This document shows, piece after piece, positions 8,933-16,711 of a stretch of DNA of 64,000 bases. The notes beneath the pieces are model-generated. The model worked only from the letters and a program-made list of their open reading frames with translations, was not told where the DNA came from and did not search any database. Position numbers and translations under genes: made by a program. The DNA lies in NCBI RefSeq assembly GCF_014647895.1, contig NZ_BMQB01000008.1:124001-188000 (forward strand), given 5' to 3'. Every line of letters starts with the position of its first letter. Within the stretch, counting starts at the first letter, position 1. The stretch comes from Pilimelia anulata. Lineage in GTDB: Bacteria > Actinomycetota > Actinomycetes > Mycobacteriales > Micromonosporaceae.

Positions 8933-10465
8933 GTGGGCCGCCCGCCGACCGTGGGGCGCCTGCTGCGGCGCGCATTCGGCGTGCTCGTGACGCTGGTCGG
9001 CCTCGCCGGCATCGCCGGCATCACCACCGCGCTGGTGCAGCAGGACACCGTCCGCGACCTCACCGGGCACGTCGGCCCCAGCCGTACCGCGAACCTCCAG
9101 CTCCGGATCGTCATGCTGGACGCGCAGCGCTCGGTCCGCGGGTACTTCCTCAGCGGCGGCACGCCGCTGCTGGCCTCGTACGAGGGGGCCCGGACGGCGT
9201 ACGAGCCGACCGTGCACCACCTGCGCGTGGTGGCCGGCGCCGAGCACGCCGCCGAGGTGGCCGAGCAGGACCGGCTGGCCCGGCGCTGGTGGGACTTCGT
9301 CGCCGCGCAGCTCACCCGCCCGGTCGGCAGTGCGGGGGTGCGGGCGCAGGTGCCGTCCGGGCAGGCGCTGTTCGACGAGTTCACCGCCGCCAACGACCGG
9401 CTGGAGCGGCAGCTCGACGACGAGAACCGGGACCTGGCCGCCCGGGCCACCGGGATCAGCATCGGCCGGCTCGCCGGCACGGTCCTGGTGGTCGCGGCCG
9501 CGGCGGCGCTGGCCTGGTACGTGGCCCGGCGCACCACGGTCCGGATCGTCCGCCCGCTGGGCGAGCTGAGCGGGGTGCTGGCCGAGCTGGGCGGCGGCGA
9601 CCCGGACGCCCGGGTGCGCGCCCGCTCCGACGTCGTCGAGCTGGCCGCCGTCGCCGAGGCGACCAACGCGATGGCCGAGGAGGCCGCCCGGACCCGGCGG
9701 CTGCAGGAGGGCATGTACCAGCAGGAGCGGCGGCTGGTGGACAACCTGCGCCAGCTCGAACGCGCCCGCAACGGCTTCATGAGCACGGTCTCGCACGAGC
9801 TGCGCACCCCGCTGACCAACATCGTCGGGTACCTGGAGACCCTGCGCGACGCCGGCGACCTGACCGCTCGGCAGGACCGGACGGTGGCGGTGCTGGAGCG
9901 CAACACCGACCGGCTCCAGGCACTGGTGGACGACCTGCTGGTGCTCTCCCAGATGGAGTCCGGCACGCTGACCACCCGGCCGCAGCCGGTCGACATGGCC
10001 GCGCTGGTCAACGCCGGGATCGACGCGATCCGGCCCGCCGCCGAGGCCGCCCGGCTGACCCTGGACGCGACCGTCGGCGGCCCGACCGTCGCCTCGGCGG
10101 ACGCCGGCCAGCTCAGCCGGGCGATCGCCCACGTGCTGAACAACGCCGTCAAGTTCACCCCGGCCGGCGGCCGGGTCACCGTCACCGTGAGCACCGAGCG
10201 GGACGTGATCACGATCCGGGTGTCCGATACCGGCATCGGCATCCCGGCCGAGGACCAGACGCGCCTGTTCGCCCCGTTCTTCCGGGCCCGCAACGCCGTG
10301 GACCGGGCGGTCCAGGGCAGCGGGCTCGGGCTGGTGATCGTCCGGACGATCGTCGTCCGGCACGGCGGCGCGGTGGCCATCGAGTCGGCGCCGGACCGCG
10401 GCACGTCCGTCGCGCTGACCCTGCCGGCGGCCGCGCCGGACGGCGGGGCCGACGGCGGGGGTTGA
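8933..10465 (+). CDS. Sensor histidine kinase with CHASE3-like sensor and HAMP
   Basis: A 510-residue kinase, GTG start four bases after the response regulator stop, so it is co-transcribed with it. The N-terminal helix (residues 15-35) and second helix (LAGTVLVVAAAAALAWYVA, about 178-197) flank a helical extracellular domain with QRSVRGYFLSGGTPLL, which fits CHASE3. HAMP follows at about 198-250 (RPLGELSGVLAEL), then HisKA with H288 in STVSHELRTPLTN, and HATPase motifs VLNNAVKFTP, SDTGIGIP and GSGLGLVIV. The C-terminal Gly/Asp tail is disordered. The signal is unknown. With the divergent kinase at 6232 it makes a two-kinase, one-regulator module. Confidence 0.9.
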   Translation: MGRPPTVGRLLRRAFGVLVTLVGLAGIAGITTALVQQDTVRDLTGHVGPSRTANLQLRIVMLDAQRSVRGYFLSGGTPLLASYEGARTAYEPTVHHLRVVAGAEHAAEVAEQDRLARRWWDFVAAQLTRPVGSAGVRAQVPSGQALFDEFTAANDRLERQLDDENRDLAARATGISIGRLAGTVLVVAAAAALAWYVARRTTVRIVRPLGELSGVLAELGGGDPDARVRARSDVVELAAVAEATNAMAEEAARTRRLQEGMYQQERRLVDNLRQLERARNGFMSTVSHELRTPLTNIVGYLETLRDAGDLTARQDRTVAVLERNTDRLQALVDDLLVLSQMESGTLTTRPQPVDMAALVNAGIDAIRPAAEAARLTLDATVGGPTVASADAGQLSRAIAHVLNNAVKFTPAGGRVTVTVSTERDVITIRVSDTGIGIPAEDQTRLFAPFFRARNAVDRAVQGSGLGLVIVRTIVVRHGGAVAIESAPDRGTSVALTLPAAAPDGGADGGG

Positions 10466-10515
10466 TCCGCGGTCGGGCCGGGTACTGCCCGGTGGCACCG
10501 CCGGGAGGGGAGGGC

Positions 10516-10794
10516 ATGATGTCGAACGTGCAGCAGCCGGAGTTGCGGCGCAGCGGCCATGACGCCCTGGTCATGGACAGCGTCAAGGGCGAGAACCGGG
10601 ACCGCGGGGTCCGCCGCGGCGCCGACCGGCACCCGGTGCCGGCGGACCAGCGCTCGCCGTACGGGCCGGCGCCGACCCGGGCCCGGACTGACCGCCGGGC
10701 CGCTCAGCGGGGTACCCCCGGCCGGTGCGCGCCGCCGGGCCGGGGGCCCGCCGGACCGTCCGCGCGCCGCCGCCACGGCGGCACCTCGGCGTAG
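10516..10794 (+). CDS. Small hydrophilic conserved protein (uncertain)
   Basis: A 92-residue Arg- and Pro-rich protein starting MMSNVQQPELRRSGHDALVM. A very strong ribosome site, GGGAGGGGAGGG at 10503-10514, supports translation from 10516 or 10519. The first 25 residues (NVQ.PE.RRSGHD...DSVKG) resemble a family of tiny disordered actinomycete proteins I remember, but I cannot name it. The rest is low complexity. Its 3' end overlaps the convergent DUF418 gene by 91 bases, which lowers confidence in the C-terminus. The function is unknown. Confidence 0.45.
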   Translation: MMSNVQQPELRRSGHDALVMDSVKGENRDRGVRRGADRHPVPADQRSPYGPAPTRARTDRRAAQRGTPGRCAPPGRGPAGPSARRRHGGTSA

Positions 10795-12005
10795 CTGAGG
10801 GCGCGCAGCCCCCACTCCACCGGCCCGTACGGGTGCCGGCCCAGCCACCACGCGCTGAACGCCAGTTGTACGGCGAACAGCCCGAGCCCGGTCAGCACCG
10901 CGGCCAGCGGCGACACCCGCCCCATCAGCCCCAGCCCGTACCCGGTGAAGACGAACGCGGCGAACAGCGACTGGAACAGGTAGTTCGACAGCGCCATCCG
11001 CCCGGCCGGCGCGAACAGCCGGCCCAGCGGCCGGATGCCGTGGAACAGCAGGACCGCGGCGGCGCCGTACGCGGCGGCCAGGGCCGGCGAGGCCAGGTAC
11101 CCGTACGAGATCGCGAACAGCTCCAGCGCGGTGTCGACGTAGTGGGCGTTGGCGAACGCGTACAGGATCGCGCCGGGGATGCCGACGAACGCGCCGCCGG
11201 CGATGATCCAGCCGAGCAGCCGCCGGTGCCGCGCGGGGTCGGCGAGGAACCGGGCCCGCCCGGCGAGCATGCCGACGAGGAACATCGCCAGTACCGCCGG
11301 CGCCTGGAACTCCAGCAGGACCGAGAGCATCTCCCGGAAGTCGACGAGGTGCTGCGCGATGATGTCCGACGCCCCGCTGCGGTAGACGGCGTGCGCCGCC
11401 TCGGCCCAGTCCCGGACCTCGCGGGCGTCCACCCCGTTGGGGGTGTCCAGGTGCCAGGCGATCGTGGCCCAGTACCCGTAGTAGTGCACCCCGGCGACGA
11501 GCAGCGCCCCGGCGAGGCCGGCCGCGACCCGGCCGGGGATGCGGTGCAGCAGCAGCAGGACCAGGCCGAGCGAGGCGTACAGCATGAGGATGTCGCCCTG
11601 GAACAGCAGCACGGCGTGCAGGGCCCCCAGCACGAACAGGCCGAGCAGCCGGCGCAGGAATCGCGGGACGAACGGCGTGCCGCGCCGGGTGGCGGACGTC
11701 ATTTGCAGGGTGAGGCTGTACCCGAAAAGAAACGAGAACAGCAGGTAGAACTTGGTCTCGCAGACCAGATCGACCACGAATGCCACGGTGGCGTCGATCG
11801 GGCGGTCGAACTCGGGGGCGAGGACGCCCGTGCCCTTGTAGTCCGAGGCGAAATATCCGATGTTGACCATCAGAATGCCCAGCAGCGCCAGGCCGCGCAG
11901 GGCATCGACGTGGACGAGGCGGGCGGTCCCGGGCGCGGCGCCGTCCCCGGTGCCCGGGGAGACCGCGGCGCCCGGTGCCGACCCGTCGAGGGTGTCTTGA
12001 GTCAT
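10704..12005 (-). CDS. DUF418 family polytopic membrane protein
   Basis: A 433-residue integral membrane protein. The DUF418 hallmarks are present: VDALRGLALLGILMVN near residues 31-46 and, after several helices, a conserved GRMALSNYLFQSLF with a final WW-containing segment (FSAWWLGRHPYGPVEWGLR). About ten hydrophobic helices lie between. I chose the ATG at 12005 (MTQDTLDGS); an upstream frame to 12179 is Arg/Gly-rich, lacks a ribosome site and would cover the promoter region. Members resemble acyltransferase-3/heparan-acetyltransferase-like proteins, and acyl transfer across the membrane is a reasonable but unproven guess. The C-terminal 25 residues are Arg/Pro-rich and overlap the convergent small gene. 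Confidence 0.85.
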   Translation of the reverse strand: MTQDTLDGSAPGAAVSPGTGDGAAPGTARLVHVDALRGLALLGILMVNIGYFASDYKGTGVLAPEFDRPIDATVAFVVDLVCETKFYLLFSFLFGYSLTLQMTSATRRGTPFVPRFLRRLLGLFVLGALHAVLLFQGDILMLYASLGLVLLLLHRIPGRVAAGLAGALLVAGVHYYGYWATIAWHLDTPNGVDAREVRDWAEAAHAVYRSGASDIIAQHLVDFREMLSVLLEFQAPAVLAMFLVGMLAGRARFLADPARHRRLLGWIIAGGAFVGIPGAILYAFANAHYVDTALELFAISYGYLASPALAAAYGAAAVLLFHGIRPLGRLFAPAGRMALSNYLFQSLFAAFVFTGYGLGLMGRVSPLAAVLTGLGLFAVQLAFSAWWLGRHPYGPVEWGLRALSYAEVPPWRRRADGPAGPRPGGAHRPGVPR

Positions 12006-12193
12006 CACATACCCGGAGCTATGGGACCGACGGGGAGCACCGCCGGCTGGTGCCCCGCCGGCGTCGCGGCCGCCGTCGGGATAACTGCGCACATTCTCGC
12101 CGGGGAATCTTTGAGCCAGCTCAGCGAATCCTATGGATCCGCTGTCAATCCGGCGCCGGGTATTGACGATCCCGGCCATTCATCGAAGTCCAT

Positions 12194-12215
12194 CCGAACG
12201 GACCCGTCCGTTCGG
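12194..12215. promoter_or_regulatory. 22-bp perfect palindrome, candidate operator
   Basis: Arms CCGAACGGAC and GTCCGTTCGG are exact inverted repeats around a CC centre. The site ends 11 bases before the -35 hexamer proposed for the lipoprotein gene and is about 190 bases from the divergent DUF418 start. The shape (inverted arms with ACGGAC/GTCCGT) is like operators of dimeric TetR-type repressors. The protein that binds it is not identifiable here. Confidence 0.55.
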
Positions 12216-12226
12216 CGGCCGACCCA

Positions 12227-12255
12227 TTGCGAGTCATCGATCGGCTCCCTAGCCT
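12227..12255 (+). promoter_or_regulatory. Putative housekeeping promoter of the lipoprotein gene
   Basis: TTGCGA (12227-12232), a 17-base spacer, then TAGCCT (12250-12255) fits the actinobacterial TTGNNN-17-TANNNT pattern. Transcription would begin near 12262, with AGAGGGAGG at 12275-12283 and the ATG at 12294. The palindrome at 12194-12215 lies directly upstream. Confidence 0.5.
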
Positions 12256-12293
12256 TGGACCGTCGGGGCAGTGCAGAGGGAGGCCCGAACACA

Positions 12294-12902
12294 ATGGGAA
12301 TGACGAGCAGGCGAGCGGTTTCGGCATTGGCTGCGCCGATCCTCGTGCTCGGCCTCGGCGCGTGCGGCGGTGACGACAGCGCGGGGGCGCCGACGCACCC
12401 CGTCGGCCGGGCGAGTGCCACCGACCCCGGTGCGGACGTCTACGACGACAACGACGAGCTGACCGACGCCCCGTACGCCGACATCGTCTCGATCGACGCG
12501 CTGCGCTCGGCGACCAAGCTGGAGCTGCGGTACGCCACCCGCAAGCCGCTGGACCCGACCAAGGACCCGAACTGGGTCAGCGACAGCAGCTACACCGACG
12601 TGCTGCTGGAGACGACCGGGGACGACAAGGAGGACTTCGACGTCGAGTACGGGGTGCTCGACGGCGGGCTGTACGTGGACGTGTACCGGGTGGACACGCA
12701 GGAGGAGCCGCCGGTGCTGTGCACCGGGGAGGCCGAGTTCAGCGAGAACACCCACGTGGCGACGGTGCCGCTGGACTGCCTGGGCGACCCGGACGCGATC
12801 GGCTACCGGGTGGAGACGGTGTACGACCAGGAGGCCGACGCCGAGGACTCGCTGGCCGCGTACGACGCGGCGCCGGACGCCGGCTTCGTGACCGTGCACT
12901 GA
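12294..12902 (+). CDS. Secreted lipoprotein of unknown function
   Basis: A 202-residue protein with an N-terminal lipoprotein signal: basic start (MGMTSRR), hydrophobic core and lipobox LGAC (Cys about residue 23), followed by a flexible Gly/Asp/Ala segment. The mature domain, from about residue 60, is acidic and beta-rich (IVSIDALRSATKLELRYATR, SDSSYTDVLLETTGDDKED). It has two cysteines (CTGE and LDCLG) that may form a disulfide. AGAGGGAGG lies 10 bases upstream of the ATG. I do not recognise the mature domain. It is probably anchored to the outer face of the membrane. Confidence 0.75.
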   Translation: MGMTSRRAVSALAAPILVLGLGACGGDDSAGAPTHPVGRASATDPGADVYDDNDELTDAPYADIVSIDALRSATKLELRYATRKPLDPTKDPNWVSDSSYTDVLLETTGDDKEDFDVEYGVLDGGLYVDVYRVDTQEEPPVLCTGEAEFSENTHVATVPLDCLGDPDAIGYRVETVYDQEADAEDSLAAYDAAPDAGFVTVH

Positions 12903-12926
12903 CCCCGGGGCCGGCGCGTCCCGGGG
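12903..12926. terminator. Stem-loop between convergent genes
   Basis: CCCCGGG (12903-12909) pairs with CCCGGGG (12920-12926) around a 10-base loop, directly after the lipoprotein stop and before the end of the convergent GlxA-like gene. There is no T-run, as is usual in very GC-rich actinomycetes. Confidence 0.4.
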
Positions 12927-12946
12927 CCCGGCGCGGCGCCCCGGCG

Positions 12947-13915
12947 TCAGCCGCGGGCGCCGGCCGGGCGGTGGGCGAACGTGCGCCGGTAGTCGGTCGG
13001 GGTGACCCCGACCGCCCGGGTGAAGTGGTGGCGCAGCAGCGCCGCCGAGCCGAAGCCGCTGCGCGCGGCGACCTCCTCGGCGCCGAGCGCGGTGTCCTCC
13101 AGCAGCCGGCGGGCGTGCAGTACCCGCTGGGTGGCCAGCCAGCGCTGCGGCGTGGTCCCGGTCTCGGCGACGAACCGGCGGGCGAACGTCCGCGCGGACA
13201 GGTTCGCCCGGTCGGCCAGCGCCGCCACGCTGTGCTCCTCGTCCAGGTGCTCCAGCAGCCAGGTGAGCAGCGGGGTGAGGCTGTCGGCGGTGCACTCGGG
13301 CACCGGCGCGGCGACGAACTGCCGCTGCCCGCCCTCGCGCTGCGGCGGCACCACCATCCGCCGGGCGATCGCGGTGGCGACCTGCGCGCCCAGTTCCCGC
13401 CGGACCAGGTGCAGGCAGGCGTCGATCCCGGCGGCGGTGCCGGCACTGGTGATGATGTCGCCGTCGTCGACGAACAGCACGTCCGGGTCGAGCGCGGCGG
13501 CCGGGTACCGGCGGGCGAACTCGTCGGCGTGCCGCCAGTGGGTCGTGCACCGGCGGCCGTCGAGCAGCCCGGCGGCGCCGAGCACGAACGCGCCGGTGCA
13601 CAGGGAGAGCAGCGTCGCGCCGCGGGCGGCGGCCGCCCGGATCGCGGCGATCACCTCCGGCGGGTACGCGTCCCGGATGCCGATGGCCGGTACGGCGACC
13701 AGGTCGGCGCCGGCGAGCGCGGTCAGGTCGTGCTGCGGGGTCAGGGCGACGCCGACGCTGGTGGGGACCGGTTCGCCGGGGCGGGCGCCGCACACCCGGA
13801 AGTCGAACGGGGGCACGCCGTCGTCGGTCCGGTCGATGCCGAAGACCTCGCACAGCACGCCGAACTCGAAGGGGGTCATGCCCCCGGTGGCGATCACGCC
13901 GACGGTCCGCAGCAT
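12947..13915 (-). CDS. GlxA-type transcriptional regulator (DJ-1/PfpI-like domain plus AraC HTH)
   Basis: A 322-residue regulator starting MLRTVGVIATGGMTPFEFGV. Residues 1-180 form the DJ-1/PfpI-like sensory domain, including the cysteine elbow LLSLCTGAFVLGAAGLLDG, which in this group is non-catalytic or ligand-binding. Residues 215-320 form an AraC HTH (SVAALADRANLSARTFARRF, then the second helix pair ARSGFGSAALLRHHFTRAVG and PTDYRR). Such proteins usually activate or repress nearby metabolic genes. The divergent neighbour here is only a tiny membrane protein, so the target is unclear. The start was set at 13915 because the longer frame adds only a proline-rich leader. Confidence 0.9.
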   Translation of the reverse strand: MLRTVGVIATGGMTPFEFGVLCEVFGIDRTDDGVPPFDFRVCGARPGEPVPTSVGVALTPQHDLTALAGADLVAVPAIGIRDAYPPEVIAAIRAAAARGATLLSLCTGAFVLGAAGLLDGRRCTTHWRHADEFARRYPAAALDPDVLFVDDGDIITSAGTAAGIDACLHLVRRELGAQVATAIARRMVVPPQREGGQRQFVAAPVPECTADSLTPLLTWLLEHLDEEHSVAALADRANLSARTFARRFVAETGTTPQRWLATQRVLHARRLLEDTALGAEEVAARSGFGSAALLRHHFTRAVGVTPTDYRRTFAHRPAGARG

Positions 13916-14001
13916 GGGCCCAGGGTAGCTGGCAGAATCTTGTGGCACAACGTCAGTTCTGCCACTGGTGGCAGGATATCGAGCAGCCTTAAATTAGTGC
14001 C

Positions 14002-14271
14002 ATGATTCTTCTGCTGCTGTTGACGGTGTCCCTGGCCCTGCTCATCGCCGCGGTGGAGCGCCGGCACCGGCGCGCGCCGGCCGCCTGGCCGCTCGGCGGT
14101 ACGGCCGCCGACGACCGCGACCGGGTCCGCGCCGCGGCGGACCTGCGGGCGCTCACCGCCCGCCCGGTCGCCGCGGTCCCCGACCGCGGGCCGCGGCGGC
14201 GGGCCCGGTTCGCGGCTGCGGCCCGGCCGGCCCGGGCGGCGCACCCGGCCGACCGGTGCCGGACCGCGTGA
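14002..14271 (+). CDS. Small single-pass membrane protein (uncertain)
   Basis: An 89-residue frame divergent from the GlxA-like gene. It begins MILLLLLTVSLALLIAAVE, one clear membrane helix, followed by a basic, Ala/Arg-rich cytoplasmic tail with no recognisable domain. The 86-base gap to the regulator start is AT-rich for this genome and suits a divergent promoter. No strong ribosome site precedes the ATG, so this is a tentative call. It may be a target of the GlxA-like regulator. Confidence 0.4.
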   Translation: MILLLLLTVSLALLIAAVERRHRRAPAAWPLGGTAADDRDRVRAAADLRALTARPVAAVPDRGPRRRARFAAAARPARAAHPADRCRTA

Positions 14272-14292
14272 CCGCCGGGGCGGCCGGCGGGG

Positions 14293-15294
14293 TCAGAGCA
14301 TCGACATGTGCACGTGGTCGGTGTGGTCGCTGGCCCCGCTGTAGCCGTTCCAGCCGGTCGCCGGGAACCAGATCCGCCGGTACCAGATGACGTACAGGAT
14401 GCCGAGCCGGTCGGCGTTGCGGACCAGGAACGCCGTGAGGTTGTTGCCGTACATCTTCTCGTCCCGGTTCGCCGCCGGGCGGAAGCCGCTGCTGCGCAGC
14501 GACCAGTCGCAGGCCCGGCCCTTCGGGTGCTCGAACGGCCCGCCCGGCCGGTAACAGCCGACGAAGCGGGCGAAGCCCGCCCGCTTGACCTCGCGGTACG
14601 CGTGCAGGGTGCGGGCGGTGACGCAGCCGCCGGTGGTCGGGTCGTCCCGGTCGCAGGGCAGCGGGCCGAAGCTGCCGTCGGCCGAGCGCGGCCCCGGCTT
14701 GGCCACCGGCGACCTGGCGCTGACCATCCCCTCGGTGAGCGAGCGCCCGCCGACCAGCGCGAGCGCCTTCTCCGCCTCCTGCTTCTGCTTGTCCATGATC
14801 GACAGTTGCCGCTGCTCCTCGCGCAGCTCGCCGTCCAGGGCCGCGCTGGCCCGGTTCAGGTCGGCGAGCGCGGCGTTCAGTTCGCGCAGCTTCGTGTCGT
14901 TGATGGTGTTCAGCTCGTTGAGTCGGGTGGCGCGGCTGAGGAAGGAGCCGGCGGTGCCCTCCTCCAGCAGCGTCGCGGCCATGCCGAGGCGGCCCACCCG
15001 GTAGCTGCCGGCGGCGATCCGGGCCACCTCCGGGACGAGCGCGTCGTGCCGGGCCCGGGCCTGCTGCACCCGGGCGGACAGCAGCGCCTGCCGGCGCTTG
15101 GACGCGTCGACCCTGGCCTTCGCGGTGGACCAGCCGCGGCCGACCTGCTCCAGGACGTCGCCGAGCAGCGGCGGGGCGGCCCGCTCGCCGGCGGGGGCGG
15201 TGGGCGCCGTCCGCGGCGCGGCGAGGGCCGGCGGGGCCGGGGCCAGCGGGGTGAGCAGCGCCAGCGCGCTGGCTGACAGGCGAGTGCGGAGCAA
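14293..15294 (-). CDS. Secreted coiled-coil protein with VldE/ARB_07466-like C-terminal domain
   Basis: A 333-residue exported protein. I chose TTG 15294 because GGGAGGG sits 10 bases upstream and the product then begins with a signal peptide (LRTRLSASALALLTPLAPAP, cut after ALA). Residues 45-180 are a long helical hairpin or coiled coil (RQALLSARVQQARARHDAL, LREEQRQLSIMDKQKQEAEK). The last 115 residues carry TARTLHAYREVKRAGF, GCYRPGGPFEHPKGRACDW, VIWYRRIWFP and DHTDHVHMSM. I recall these as a DD-peptidase-like, metal-binding domain without proven activity. The coiled coil resembles NlpC/P60 cell-wall hydrolases. It probably acts on, or docks at, the cell wall. Confidence 0.75.
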   Translation of the reverse strand: MLRTRLSASALALLTPLAPAPPALAAPRTAPTAPAGERAAPPLLGDVLEQVGRGWSTAKARVDASKRRQALLSARVQQARARHDALVPEVARIAAGSYRVGRLGMAATLLEEGTAGSFLSRATRLNELNTINDTKLRELNAALADLNRASAALDGELREEQRQLSIMDKQKQEAEKALALVGGRSLTEGMVSARSPVAKPGPRSADGSFGPLPCDRDDPTTGGCVTARTLHAYREVKRAGFARFVGCYRPGGPFEHPKGRACDWSLRSSGFRPAANRDEKMYGNNLTAFLVRNADRLGILYVIWYRRIWFPATGWNGYSGASDHTDHVHMSML

Positions 15295-15888
15295 CGAACC
15301 AGACCCTCCCGATCGCGTACCGGTGCCGTGCCTCGATCGGCGCCGCCGCGGGCGCGGCGATGGCACCGCGGCGGTGGCCCGCCGCTCCGATGGCGACACG
15401 CATTGTGTCAGGCGCGCCGCGCCGCGAATCGACCCGGCAGCGCGGCGGGCCGCCGGGGGCGGCCGCCGCGGGGCCGGGTCGGGCCGGGCGCGGGAGCACC
15501 GACGGCGCACGCCCGGGGGCGGGCGGCGCCGTGGGGGCGGGCGCGTCGGCCCGCGTGTCGCGCCGCCACGATACAGGACGAAATGCCGCGTACCGCGATG
15601 CAGATCACGGTGCGCCGGCCCGCCGGTCACCCCGCCGGGCGATCGACCAGCGGGTATTGCCGGCACCGGCGGCGGCCGCCGCGCTTGCCAAGTGGCGGGA
15701 CGGGTGGACCGGGAGTCCGTTTCGCGAGGTGTCGGGGGGCGGGTCGGTGGGGTGAGCGGGGGTGCGGCGTTCGGGGTCGGGGTGGGTGGGGTGCGGGGAA
15801 ACGCGTGCCGTCCGGCGGTGCCGGGGTGGCTGGCCTAGACTCGGCCGGGTCCGGCGGCGGAGGAGGGTGCGGTGGCAGGGAGGACGCG
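15295..15888. promoter_or_regulatory. 594-base intergenic region upstream of the carotenoid operon, with G-rich segment
   Basis: It lies between the divergent secreted-protein gene (start 15294) and crtYc (start 15889). No coding frame with a ribosome site or recognisable protein is visible. The half nearest crtYc contains dense G-tracts (15734-15798, listed separately). Promoters for both directions must lie here, but I cannot place hexamers with confidence. Confidence 0.5.
15734..15798 (+). promoter_or_regulatory. Two consecutive G-quadruplex-forming motifs
   Basis: On the plus strand the G-tracts 15734-15739, 15741-15743, 15749-15752 and 15758-15762 are separated by loops of 1-5 bases. 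A second, tighter set follows: GGGG 15773-15776, GGGG 15779-15782, GGG 15784-15786, GGGG 15788-15791 and GGGG 15795-15798, with loops of 1-3 bases. This fits the usual G3+N1-7 pattern twice. It is about 90 bases before crtYc, on the non-template strand. Confidence 0.55.
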
Positions 15889-16221
15889 GTGGCGTCGCTG
15901 AGCTACCTCGCCGTACTCGCCGCGTGCGTGCTGGTCACGCTGCCGCTGGAGTTCGCCCTCGGCGCCCGGGTGCTGCGCCGGCCGCGCCGGCTCGCCGCCA
16001 CGCTGGCGCTGACCGCGATCCCGTTCGTCGTCTGGGACCTCGTCGCCGTCGCCCGCGGGCACTGGTGGTTCGCCCCCGGCCGGACGGTCGGCCTGCGGCT
16101 CGCCGGCCTGCCGGTCGAGGAGTGGCTGTTCTTCCTCGTCGTGCCGCTGTGCGCGCTGCTCACGTACGAGGTGCTGGGCACCCGGCGGCGGCGCGGATCG
16201 GCGGATACCCGTGATCGGTGA
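15889..16221 (+). CDS. crtYc: Lycopene cyclase, subunit c half (heterodimeric CrtYc)
   Basis: A 110-residue integral membrane protein with three helices. GTG 15889 has GGGAGG 5 bases upstream. The signature elements of heterodimeric bacterial lycopene cyclases are visible: LEFALGARVLRRPRRL after helix 1, WDLVAVARGHWWF in the second loop and LPVEEWLFFLVVP in helix 3 (the acidic pair is thought to be catalytic). It works with the product of the next gene, which it overlaps by 11 bases, to cyclise one or both ends of lycopene to beta- or epsilon-ionone rings in the membrane. Confidence 0.9.
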   Translation: MASLSYLAVLAACVLVTLPLEFALGARVLRRPRRLAATLALTAIPFVVWDLVAVARGHWWFAPGRTVGLRLAGLPVEEWLFFLVVPLCALLTYEVLGTRRRRGSADTRDR

Positions 16222-16711
16222 GTACACCGTGGCGGCCGTCGCCGCCCCCCTGCTCGTCGTCGCCGTCGAGCTGACCCTCCTGCGCACCGGGCTGCTGCGC
16301 GAGGGCCGGTACTGGGTGACGGTGGCGATCGCGCTGGGCTTCCAGGTGCCGGTCGACGGCTGGCTCACCCGGGCCGACGCGCCGGTGGTGCTGTACAGCG
16401 ACGCGGCGACCTCCGGCATCCGCTGGCCGTGGCACATCCCGATCGAGGACTTCGGCTTCGGGTACGCGCTGGTCACCGCCGCCCTGCTCGCCTGGCGCTG
16501 GCTGGCCGACCGCCCGCGCCGCGGCGCCGCGGCCCGCGCCGCCGCCGCAGCGGCCCGTACCGACCCGGCCGGTCCCGCGGCGACCCATCCCGAACCCGCC
16601 CGCACCGCCGCCGCGGCCCGCCCCGAACCGGCCGATCCCGGGGCGGCCGGCACCGGACCCGCCCGTACCGAAGCGGCCCCGGCCGGGGCCGGGGGTGGTG
16701 GCGATGGGTGA
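16211..16711 (+). CDS. crtYd: Lycopene cyclase, subunit d half (heterodimeric CrtYd)
   Basis: A 166-residue protein with three helices in the first 100 residues and the paralogous motif HIPIEDFGFGYAL near 73-85, the partner of PVEEW in CrtYc. The GTG start overlaps crtYc. The last 65 residues are Ala/Pro/Arg-rich, low complexity and unusual for the family, which normally ends at about 105-120 residues. That tail overlaps the following acyltransferase start and may simply be tolerated read-on. Together the two subunits form one cyclase. Confidence 0.88.
   Translation: MIGEYTVAAVAAPLLVVAVELTLLRTGLLREGRYWVTVAIALGFQVPVDGWLTRADAPVVLYSDAATSGIRWPWHIPIEDFGFGYALVTAALLAWRWLADRPRRGAAARAAAAAARTDPAGPAATHPEPARTAAAARPEPADPGAAGTGPARTEAAPAGAGGGGDG

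Noticed and set aside
14002..14271. A confident real gene beside the GlxA-like regulator
   Set aside because: Kept only as a tentative feature: one helix and a basic tail but no ribosome site and no recognisable family.
16647..16711. An extra small gene in the Ala/Pro-rich tail of crtYd
   Set aside because: It is a low-complexity extension of crtYd in frame, with no independent start or motif.
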